DNA of 19,456 nt from contig JAHDBO010000007.1 in the NCBI GenBank assembly GCA_020630355.1, positions 1-19,456 on the forward strand, read 5' to 3'. This DNA comes from Saprospiraceae bacterium (GTDB lineage: Bacteria > Bacteroidota > Bacteroidia > Chitinophagales > Saprospiraceae). Of this stretch, positions 8,161 through 14,124 are shown piece after piece. Numbering within the stretch: position 1 is the first letter of the stretch; every line of letters begins with the position of its first letter. Made by a program: the position numbers and the translations under genes. The notes beneath the pieces were generated by a model, which was not told the origin of the DNA, searched no databases, and saw nothing but the letters and a program-made list of their open reading frames with translations.

Positions 8161-9804
8161 ATGAAAAAATATTTTGTTAGACTATTATTGGTGGTTTCCA
8201 TCTTCTCTTTCTCTGCATGTGAGTTAGACGAATTGTTGGAAAATCCGAATGGAGTTCCACCAGAGCAGGCAGATCCTGATTTTATTTTCAATAATATTCA
8301 GTTATCTCTACCCGGCTTTTTTGGCGGCATGAGTGGCTACGGAATGGAAGTGACCCGTATGAGGGCAATGACTGGTGGTAATTCTTATGATAATGCTTAC
8401 AGTCCAGTTAGCTTCAATGGAGTTTGGAGTGCTGGTTACGCTGGTCTTATGACAGACTTAGACGCATTGCTAGAAACTGCTGAAGAGAAAAACTTGGCTT
8501 GGCATGCAGGTGCAGCTAAGTTGATCAAAGCATACGTTTTGATGACAATGGTTGATTATTTCGGTGACATTCCTTACAGCGAGTATGGTCAAGGCTTGAA
8601 TAATCCTAGCCCAATGGCTGATGACGATGAAGCTGTTTACAATGCTGCAGTTGCTTTGATTGATGAAGCTATTGCAGATTTTGGAACAGTTCCAGCAGCG
8701 CAGCCAGCAACTGACCTTTACTATGGTGAGTTGGATGATGATGGCCCTGTTAACTGGATCAAATTCGCCAATACTTTGAAATTGCGTTATTTTAATCAGA
8801 CAAGACTAGTAAATGCTGGTGCTGCGGCTGGTATAGATGCCATTTTGGCCGAAGGAAACTTCATCACAGAGCGCTCCGAAGATTTCCAGTTCCAGTATGG
8901 ATCAAATAGAGCTAATCCTAACTCTAGACACCCGTTCTATAACAACCATTATGAAAATGGTAACGGTGTCTATTTGTCAAACTACTATATGTTCCAGTTC
9001 GCTGGTGCGAAAGGGTTTGATGATCCTAGATTGCCGTTTTATTTCTTCAGACAGGATACTGATGCAACAGATGAGGATCAGTTTACACTTGGATGTCTTA
9101 CAGCACCTTACCCCGGTCACTATGACTCAAATCTACACCCATTCTGTGTAGCTGATGTTGATAGAGGTTATTGGGGAAGAGACCACGGTGACGACTCAGG
9201 TATTCCACCAGATGGTGAGAAGCGTACTGTTTATGGTTTGTACCCTGGCGGTGGCTTATATGATGATGGCAGTGGAGGCACAACTAAAAATGATGGTGAA
9301 GATGGTGCATTAGGTGCCGGTATCCAGCCTATAATGCTATCGTCATTCGTTGATTTCATCCGTGCAGAAGCAGCTTTGACATTGAACACTCTTGATGATG
9401 CTCGAGCAATGTTAGAATCTGCTATTCTCAAATCTATGATCAAAGTGAGCAGTTTCGCTTCTTTAGAAGGGGGCGACGGAGTATCAATAGATCAAGCTGA
9501 TGTTGATGCTTATATTCTAACTGTGTTAACAGAGTACGATGCTGCTTCTAATGATGGTAAATTAAACATCATTATGAGAGAGTACTACCTAGCTGCATGG
9601 GGGAATGGTATTGAAGCTTACAATGGCTACAGAAGAACTGGAAAGCCAGAAAATATGCAGCCAACTCGTTTGCCTGCTTCTGGAAATTATTACAGAACTT
9701 TCTTGTACCCATCAAACTATGTTACTTTGAATGCAAATGCATCTCAAAAAGAGAACACGGTTCAGGTATTCTGGGACAACAACCCAGCTGGATTTATTAA
9801 TTAA
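8161..9804 (+). CDS. SusD/RagB-family nutrient-binding outer membrane lipoprotein (SusD-like_2 type)
   Basis: This 547-residue surface lipoprotein forms the lid of the SusC transporter and captures its ligand. The signal peptide ends in the lipobox FSAC, with the lipidated cysteine at residue 20 followed by acidic residues (ELDE), as expected for surface-exported Bacteroidota lipoproteins. The fold is supported by the TPR-like segments of the SusD-like_2 family: an N-terminal ENPNGVPPEQADP region, HAGAAKLIKAYVLMTMVDYFGDIPYSEYGQG, and the C-terminal YYLAAWGNGIEAYNGYRRTGKP with a terminal LYPSNYVTLN element. A Gly/Asp-rich loop (DGSGGTTKNDGEDG) may bind metal or ligand, but this is a guess. It is co-oriented with susC at a 20-nt gap and followed at 26 nt by a third lipoprotein gene. 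The family is known to bind glycans or peptides; which one applies here cannot be told. Confidence 0.94.
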   Translation: MKKYFVRLLLVVSIFSFSACELDELLENPNGVPPEQADPDFIFNNIQLSLPGFFGGMSGYGMEVTRMRAMTGGNSYDNAYSPVSFNGVWSAGYAGLMTDLDALLETAEEKNLAWHAGAAKLIKAYVLMTMVDYFGDIPYSEYGQGLNNPSPMADDDEAVYNAAVALIDEAIADFGTVPAAQPATDLYYGELDDDGPVNWIKFANTLKLRYFNQTRLVNAGAAAGIDAILAEGNFITERSEDFQFQYGSNRANPNSRHPFYNNHYENGNGVYLSNYYMFQFAGAKGFDDPRLPFYFFRQDTDATDEDQFTLGCLTAPYPGHYDSNLHPFCVADVDRGYWGRDHGDDSGIPPDGEKRTVYGLYPGGGLYDDGSGGTTKNDGEDGALGAGIQPIMLSSFVDFIRAEAALTLNTLDDARAMLESAILKSMIKVSSFASLEGGDGVSIDQADVDAYILTVLTEYDAASNDGKLNIIMREYYLAAWGNGIEAYNGYRRTGKPENMQPTRLPASGNYYRTFLYPSNYVTLNANASQKENTVQVFWDNNPAGFIN

Positions 9805-9830
9805 TTTTGATCAAACTAATTTTAAGAATA

Positions 9831-10772
9831 ATGAAAAAGCATATTCAAAAAATAAGTCTTTTTGTCTTTATGGTACTGGCAGCAGTATCATGTAGAGACG
9901 AAAGCCTTTTACCAGTTGTTCCATTCGACGATTTGGAAAAAGGTGCTTTTGCTAGGTTGGTTGAGTTACGAGCTGGTACATTCGATTTGTTCGCACTAGG
10001 AACAGCTCAATATTCTGCAACTGTCGAATTTGACGATGATAACAGTGGTCAAAACGTAGCAGAGTATAGAGTGTACGCTTCTTTTGATGGTGCTCAAGGC
10101 ATGAAAGCGGAGCAACTGGCAAAGACTTACTCTTCTTTTACAGTTGGAGGTGAAAGAGGATTGCCACGTACTGATATTACATTCACGCCTGCTGAGCTTA
10201 TTAGCTTATTGAACCTAGACGAAAGTTTATTGGATGGTGGTGATGTATTCAATATGAGAGCGGAAATAGTGATGAACGATGGTAGGGTTTTTGGCGGTGA
10301 TAATTCATCTGCTAATTTGGTTGCTGAGCCTCCTTTTAATTCGTTGTTTAACTGGGCTATTACTGTCGTTTGTGAATTCGATTCAGCACTTTGGACTGGC
10401 GATTACCAAATGACTACAACTGGCTTAGGAATTTTTGCAACGCCTACTTTCACAGATGGTGTCGTCACTTTTGAAGAAGGTGCGACTTCTACATCTCGTA
10501 CTTTTGTAACTAGACCATATCCTGCATTCGGTGTTTTCTCTGAGAGAACATTTACTATCAATTTCATTTGTGGTGATATACTAATGGCAGACGGTCAAGC
10601 AACTGGTGTAGGCTGTGGTAGTTCTACTTTGCTTGGAACCTCACCTAACGTTACTACTTACGATGCTAACAACATTGATGATAGTTCGTTTACATTGAAC
10701 TTCTTAGATGATATTGGAGGTGCATCGTGTGGTGCTGAAGCAGCTGGTCAGGTTGTATTTACTAAACTATAA
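9831..10772 (+). CDS. SusCD-associated lipoprotein of unknown function
   Basis: This 313-residue protein has a lipoprotein signal peptide with the cysteine at residue 21 (AAVSC) followed by RDES. I do not recognise a named family with certainty. The N-terminal half (about 25-165) looks like a beta-sandwich domain with the pattern seen in third genes of SusCD operons: an ArgAlaGly segment, then SATVEFDDDNSGQNVAEYRV, TPAELISLLNL and a mutant-rich FNMRAEIVMNDGRVF stretch. The C-terminal half carries four cysteines in or near VVCEF, FICGD, GVGCGS and GASCG, which may form disulfides. The likely role is an accessory, SusE/F-like surface ligand-binding protein, inferred only from position. ATG 9831 was chosen because it starts the signal peptide; a TTG at 9807 would add eight residues. 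It is the last gene before a strong terminator, and its codon use resembles susC and susD. Confidence 0.85.
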   Translation: MKKHIQKISLFVFMVLAAVSCRDESLLPVVPFDDLEKGAFARLVELRAGTFDLFALGTAQYSATVEFDDDNSGQNVAEYRVYASFDGAQGMKAEQLAKTYSSFTVGGERGLPRTDITFTPAELISLLNLDESLLDGGDVFNMRAEIVMNDGRVFGGDNSSANLVAEPPFNSLFNWAITVVCEFDSALWTGDYQMTTTGLGIFATPTFTDGVVTFEEGATSTSRTFVTRPYPAFGVFSERTFTINFICGDILMADGQATGVGCGSSTLLGTSPNVTTYDANNIDDSSFTLNFLDDIGGASCGAEAAGQVVFTKL

Positions 10773-10811
10773 AAGATATTCACTTACATAGAATATTCTA
10801 AGATATAGTCT

Positions 10812-10842
10812 AGGGCTGAGGTAAAACTACCTCAGCCCTTTT
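10812..10842 (+). terminator. Intrinsic terminator of the susCD operon
   Basis: A perfect 11-bp stem GGGCTGAGGTA/TACCTCAGCCC (10813-10823 and 10828-10838) with a 4-nt loop AAAC is extended by one A-T pair and followed by TTTT. It begins 40 nt after the stop of the third lipoprotein gene. This is a classical rho-independent terminator. Confidence 0.92.
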
Positions 10843-11018
10843 CATTATCAGTTGAGCGAATTTATTTGCGACCTCGGGATTTTAAAAGGATTGTAGTAAA
10901 ATTGAAAATTTGCCTCCTGTAAAGGAGGTGGTTGATTTGTATCGCTTATAAAAGATTCCTAATCATGCGGGCAGGGGAGGTAGATTGATGTTACCAATTA
11001 CCTTCTGGTTCCTAAAAC
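10843..11018. other. Convergent intergenic region with small palindromic hairpin
   Basis: This gap lies between two convergent genes. CCTCCT-GTAA-AGGAGG (10913-10928) is a perfect 6-bp hairpin, followed about 45 nt later by a related G-rich string GGGCAGGGGAGGT. The arrangement resembles the short palindromic intergenic repeats common in Bacteroidota genomes. It could also end transcription of the minus-strand gene at 11019, but no good T-tract follows on that strand. No open reading frame of note is present. Confidence 0.35.
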
Positions 11019-11702
11019 TTATTCGCTTGGATTCCGATTTTTATTATCCATTATATTGTCAAAAAAAGCATCACTAGTTTTTCGGACTGCATACTCATGT
11101 GAGAGTTCTGCAACTAATAGAATACCAAACCCTAGTAGAAAGATAAGCCATATCCCCCATCCGAAATAGACTGACCACTCATTCCAAAAAGAATCAACAA
11201 GTAATATTTTTAGAAAAAATAATAAGGAAGCACTTAATGTAGTCGAAATGAAAAAAGCCCTTGCGGATAAGACGAAGTCAGGACGACGTTTACGAAGGCA
11301 TTTTGTTAAATATTTTTTATGTATTGCTTTGTCTGGGTTGATTTTTGAAAGTTCCCTAAGGGTATATTCTGCTTGCTCGTATTCCTGTAGATAGTAATGC
11401 GCAACTGATTTTTGGAAGAGGGTCTTTTGATAAATATCCTCCGTTTTGAAGTATTGTATATTGTGTTGGATGGAGAGCAATAGAATGCGTTCTGCATTAC
11501 TTAAAAGTTTCTGATACTTCCCAATTTCAAAAAGCGCATTGGTATAAGCCAACAACAGTTCAAAAAATTCTCCAAATTCTAACTGTCGTATTTCTGCTTG
11601 ATGTTCCTCACAAAAGCGCACAATATTGTGCCAATCGTCTTGGTCGATTGCATTATAAGCCTCGTAAGTAGGCGAAGAATAGGCACTTTGTCGGATTTTC
11701 AT
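11019..11702 (-). CDS. TPR-like protein with two C-terminal membrane helices, unknown function
   Basis: This 227-residue protein is of a kind I do not recognise as a named family. Residues about 15-135 are helical and look like degenerate tetratricopeptide repeats; the clearest is FQKSVAHYYLQEYEQAEYTLRELSKINP at 97-123. A basic patch (KKYLTKCLRKRR, 129-140) precedes two hydrophobic segments, about 149-169 and 177-200, so the TPR part is probably cytoplasmic and anchored to the inner membrane by a hairpin. The tail is polar and charged. The start ATG (complement of 11700-11702) is the first in frame. The upstream 240 nt hold no gene and no clear Shine-Dalgarno. It is on the strand opposite to the susCD operon and in the same direction as the cyclase gene, but the 240-nt gap makes co-transcription uncertain. 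Protein interaction is the only role that can be suggested. Confidence 0.72.
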   Translation of the reverse strand: MKIRQSAYSSPTYEAYNAIDQDDWHNIVRFCEEHQAEIRQLEFGEFFELLLAYTNALFEIGKYQKLLSNAERILLLSIQHNIQYFKTEDIYQKTLFQKSVAHYYLQEYEQAEYTLRELSKINPDKAIHKKYLTKCLRKRRPDFVLSARAFFISTTLSASLLFFLKILLVDSFWNEWSVYFGWGIWLIFLLGFGILLVAELSHEYAVRKTSDAFFDNIMDNKNRNPSE

Positions 11703-11942
11703 AGACGTACGCTACTTGTTGAAAAACCTTAGAATTTTTAGATGATTAGATTTTATTCTAAAATCAGATATTAGTAATTAGTCTTTAGATATTAGATTGA
11801 AAATCATTCTTTTATAGTCTATTATTTTTACCAAAATCAAAAATAGAATTATGTCTATTGCTTATCAGATTTTTAGATGAAAATATCTTATCTGAAAAAG
11901 CTCTTCTAATTGAATGCTCAAAATAAGAAAAGGGTTTAAATA
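11703..11942. other. AT-rich intergenic region with inverted and direct repeats
   Basis: Upstream of the TPR-like gene is a perfect 7-bp inverted repeat GATTTTA-TTC-TAAAATC (11749-11765). Immediately beyond are two copies of AGATATTAG (11766-11774 and 11787-11795), exactly 21 bp apart, about two helical turns. TCAGAT (11865-11870) and ATCTGA (11890-11895) form a further weak inverted repeat. These may be operator sites, but in such AT-rich DNA chance is a real alternative. No open reading frame is supported here. Confidence 0.3.
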
Positions 11943-12698
11943 TTATTGAGTTAAAAGCTTATAAAGTATAGGTTTACTTGGACTTGCATCCATTTCCAAC
12001 GAAGTGATTTGGATGTTTAACAAATAATTTCCGTCTTGAATGTTGTTCTCAATATAAATCAGCTCTGAAATGGTACAGTGTGTTCTGGGCATATTTGGAT
12101 AGCGCCAAAACGCCTTATGTGCTGCCATTGCTCCACCATCTTCTTCTTTATCGATAGACGGTAAATCTGTTAATAAGTGCTCAAGGCCCTTACTGACCAA
12201 AAAGCGAATAGCGTCAGCCTCAAAATAAGGCGGATTGGTTCCGGAATACTGCCGCTGGTTTTTACTAGAATCGTTGGGGAGCGTACGGACAATCAATGCT
12301 TGTGGTATCTCACTAACTATAATTTGCTCAAGCTGAGATTTGGTGATAACTCGGTCTCCATTTTCGATTTGTTGAGGGTAAATGGAGATTAATTCCGCCT
12401 CAAAAAAGAACTGCTTTAGGCATTGGTTAATAGTGTATTTTTCTTTGGCAATATGACCGACACATTCGGTATGGGTGCCATTTCCATGCGGATTAAGTTT
12501 GACATTCATAAAATTGACAGGGCTGCCCGCTTCGGTAGAACCTATAAAATCTCCCGCTATCAGAGGAGTGATTTCTAAAAATGGAGCATAAAAACAATTG
12601 GGGGATCCCATTCCCGGTTTCAAAGGAATAGAAATATCTATAGGCTTCGAAAGGTCGCACTGTAAGGTTTTGTCCTTGATTTGTATGGTTGTAACCAT
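11943..12698 (-). CDS. Cyclase-family protein (kynurenine formamidase-like metal hydrolase)
   Basis: This 251-residue cytoplasmic protein belongs to the cyclase family (Pfam Cyclase), which includes bacterial kynurenine formamidase KynB and other metal-dependent amide or lactone hydrolases. The N-terminal DISIPLKPG segment, the histidine motif HGNGTHTE (71-78) followed by GHI (81-83), and LTDLPSIDKEEDGG (176-189) with AHKAFW (193-198) mark the family. The motif differs from the HxGTHxD of KynB: the first histidine is one residue displaced and the last acid is Glu. So true formamidase activity should not be assumed. ATG (complement of 12696-12698) gives the usual length of about 250 residues; a TTG at 12755 would add 19 residues without family resemblance. 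It is divergent from the lipoprotein gene at 12768, sharing a 69-nt promoter gap. No other tryptophan-catabolism gene is nearby. Confidence 0.88.
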   Translation of the reverse strand: MVTTIQIKDKTLQCDLSKPIDISIPLKPGMGSPNCFYAPFLEITPLIAGDFIGSTEAGSPVNFMNVKLNPHGNGTHTECVGHIAKEKYTINQCLKQFFFEAELISIYPQQIENGDRVITKSQLEQIIVSEIPQALIVRTLPNDSSKNQRQYSGTNPPYFEADAIRFLVSKGLEHLLTDLPSIDKEEDGGAMAAHKAFWRYPNMPRTHCTISELIYIENNIQDGNYLLNIQITSLEMDASPSKPILYKLLTQ

Positions 12699-12767
12699 TC
12701 TATTCTGTTTATGACTACAAAGTATTAAATTTGGTGATAATATTCTCTTTGTCAAACTGCTTAACTT

Positions 12768-13220
12768 ATGTATAAGACCTTATTTTTACTAGGACTATTG
12801 GCAATGTATTCTTGTCAAAATACTCCAAAATTGGATAATAGCCCAGAAGCAGTAGCCAAAGCTTGGCAAACTTATTTGGATAAAAGTGATTTTGAATCTG
12901 CTAAAAACCTAAGTTCACCAGAAGCTGCTAAGTTCGTGGCTTTTTTGGAAAAATTGGAAAATGATGTCGTAGAAATGGACTCTAACTCCGTAAAAACGGT
13001 TTTGGACAATATGAAATGCAAGAAAAACGGAGATATGGCAGTCTGTATTTACACCGATGAATTTGGAAGAGAAGATAAATTTGATTTAATCAAAACAAAT
13101 GGAAAGTGGTTGGTACATTTGTTATTAGAAGAAGAATTGAATCTCGATTTGGATGAGTTGCTAGAAGATACCGAAGAGCTATTGGAAGACGCATTTGAAG
13201 AGGGAGATAGGGAAATCTAA
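12768..13220 (+). CDS. Small acidic lipoprotein, DUF4878-like
   Basis: This 150-residue predicted lipoprotein has a short signal peptide whose lipobox-like sequence AMYSC puts the cysteine at residue 16. The body (about 25-120) has the layout of DUF4878-type proteins. It opens with SPEAVAKAWQTYLDKSDFESAKNLSSPEA, typical of NTF2-like folds that begin with a helix describing 'a protein moved through a pool', and later has a TNGKWLVHL strand. Two cysteines (KCKK and AVCIY) lie in the middle. The last 30 residues are extremely acidic and leucine-rich (EEELNLDLDELLEDTEELL), probably a helical tail that could bind cations or a partner. The family has no established function. It starts 69 nt from the divergent cyclase gene and is separated from nadD by 140 nt with a possible terminator. 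Confidence 0.75.
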   Translation: MYKTLFLLGLLAMYSCQNTPKLDNSPEAVAKAWQTYLDKSDFESAKNLSSPEAAKFVAFLEKLENDVVEMDSNSVKTVLDNMKCKKNGDMAVCIYTDEFGREDKFDLIKTNGKWLVHLLLEEELNLDLDELLEDTEELLEDAFEEGDREI

Positions 13221-13229
13221 AGAATATAT

Positions 13230-13272
13230 AAGGGATAGGGTTCTTTTGCAACAATCGATATCCCTTTGTTTT
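13230..13272 (+). terminator. Possible intrinsic terminator after the small lipoprotein gene
   Basis: AAGGGATA (13230-13237) is complementary to TATCCCTT (13259-13266), an 8-bp stem with a 21-nt loop that runs into TTTGTTTT. It lies 10 nt after the stop codon. The large loop makes it a moderate candidate. Confidence 0.45.
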
Positions 13273-13291
13273 GAAATTATAAGATAGTGAT

Positions 13292-13326
13292 CGTCTATTT
13301 TGACCAGTACTTAACATCAAAAGACG
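13292..13326 (+). promoter_or_regulatory. Bulged hairpin upstream of nadD
   Basis: CGTC-TA-TTTTGA (13292-13303) pairs with TCAAAA-GACG (13317-13326), ten base pairs with a 2-nt bulge and a 13-nt loop. It ends 34 nt before the nadD start. Its left arm and loop contain the 16-mer TTTTGACCAGTACTTA (13298-13313), which recurs in inverted orientation at 16861-16876. The role is unknown. Confidence 0.4.
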
Positions 13327-13360
13327 AATATCTGAAGTCAATAAACTGAAGGCAACAAGG

Positions 13361-13936
13361 ATGAAAGTAGGATTGTTTTTTGGTTCATTCAACCCTATTC
13401 ATACAGGGCATTTGATTATTGCCAATTATATGGCGGAGTTTACCGATTTAGATCAGGTTTGGTTGGTTGTTTCCCCGCAGAATCCTTTTAAGAAAAAGCA
13501 AAGTTTAGCGAAGGATTATGACCGATTACACCTAGCAAAAGTGGCAACAGCCGAACATTCTAAAATTCAGGTATCCAATATTGAATTTGGATTGCCCCAA
13601 CCTTCGTATACGATTGATACTTTGATGTATTTGAAAGAAAAATATCCAAAGGATACCTTTTCTCTAATCATGGGAGGCGATAATCTGGCAACCTTGCACA
13701 AATGGAAAAACGCTGATATTTTGTTGAGAGACTATGATATTTTGGTGTTCAAAAGACCTCATTATGAGTTAGGTGTACTGCGAGACCACCCTAGGGTGAC
13801 GATTTTTGAAGATACTCCTTTGATGCAAATTTCAGCTACTTTTATACGCAAGTGCATTAAAAATGGTAAGTCCATTCGATATTTGGTGACACCAGAGGTA
13901 GAAGAAGAAATTAAAAAAGGAAGCATGTATAAATAG
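13361..13936 (+). CDS. nadD: Nicotinate-nucleotide adenylyltransferase
   Basis: This cytoplasmic enzyme transfers AMP from ATP to nicotinate mononucleotide, giving deamido-NAD, in NAD biosynthesis. The 191 residues start with the nucleotidyltransferase signature GSFNPIHTGH (8-17), where H14 and H17 of the HxGH-type motif bind ATP. SPQNPFK (39-45) and MGGDNLATLHKW (104-115) follow, typical of NadD rather than CoaD. The ISATFIRK motif (157-164) near the C-terminus matches the ISSTxIR nucleotide-binding motif, with Ala in place of the second Ser. The length is normal for the family. ATG 13361 is preceded by AAGG directly and by GAAGG about 8 nt upstream, a weak ribosome site. The flanking genes are not in the pathway, so it is probably its own unit or transcribed with the 16-codon frame that follows. 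Confidence 0.96.
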   Translation: MKVGLFFGSFNPIHTGHLIIANYMAEFTDLDQVWLVVSPQNPFKKKQSLAKDYDRLHLAKVATAEHSKIQVSNIEFGLPQPSYTIDTLMYLKEKYPKDTFSLIMGGDNLATLHKWKNADILLRDYDILVFKRPHYELGVLRDHPRVTIFEDTPLMQISATFIRKCIKNGKSIRYLVTPEVEEEIKKGSMYK

Positions 13937-13951
13937 GCCAACCAACTTAAA

Positions 13952-14002
13952 ATGAAAGTCTTTACGGCGGTCTATATTATAATCCTTATTTTAGCGTTCT
14001 AA
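13952..14002 (+). CDS. Possible 16-residue hydrophobic peptide (small ORF)
   Basis: A 16-codon frame starts 15 nt after the nadD stop: MKVFTAVYIIILILAF. It would make a single membrane-spanning segment. No Shine-Dalgarno is visible, and the stop codon overlaps the start of the hairpin at 14001-14032. It may be a small membrane peptide, a leader peptide or simply chance. There is no independent evidence of translation. Confidence 0.22.
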   Translation: MKVFTAVYIIILILAF

Positions 14003-14032
14003 TTGGGCTTTGTGGATAAAGCAAGCCCACTT
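14001..14032 (+). terminator. Possible terminator hairpin after nadD
   Basis: AATTGGGCTT (14001-14010) pairs with AAGCCCACTT (14023-14032), with one mismatch and a 12-nt loop. A T-rich run (CCTTTTTTC) begins only about 10 nt later. This is not ideal for an intrinsic terminator, but it is placed where one would be expected. Confidence 0.4.
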
Positions 14033-14062
14033 GGATATTGTCCTTTTTTCGTTTTAGCAGAG

Positions 14063-14091
14063 TAAGTTTACTAGTAAAAGGATTAAGTTTA
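14063..14091 (+). promoter_or_regulatory. Palindrome and repeated box upstream of PBP1a
   Basis: A perfect 12-bp palindrome TTTACTAGTAAA (14067-14078) overlaps the first of two TAAGTTTA boxes (14063-14070 and 14084-14091) that are 21 bp apart. The second TAAGTTTA matches the Bacteroidota -7 consensus TAnnTTTG at all but the last base and lies 34 nt before the start codon. No clear TTTG sits at the right distance upstream. This is a promoter/operator candidate only. Confidence 0.3.
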
Positions 14092-14124
14092 ACAATCTAC
14101 TATTAATTTATTTAGTACAAAAAT

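Noticed and set aside
8837..9151. 104-residue plus-strand frame overlapping susD in another frame
   Set aside because: The susD frame has clear family motifs throughout; the alternative frame reads as low-complexity shadow sequence.
10913..10928. Insertion-sequence end
   Set aside because: A 6-bp hairpin alone, with no transposase, longer terminal repeat or target duplication, is not enough.
12177..12392. 71-residue plus-strand frame inside the cyclase gene
   Set aside because: It lies wholly antisense to a well-supported enzyme and shows no domain, signal peptide or ribosome site.
13090..13392. 100-residue minus-strand frame across the nadD upstream region
   Set aside because: It overlaps the ends of two supported genes, and its sequence follows the acidic tail codons read backwards. 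No family features.
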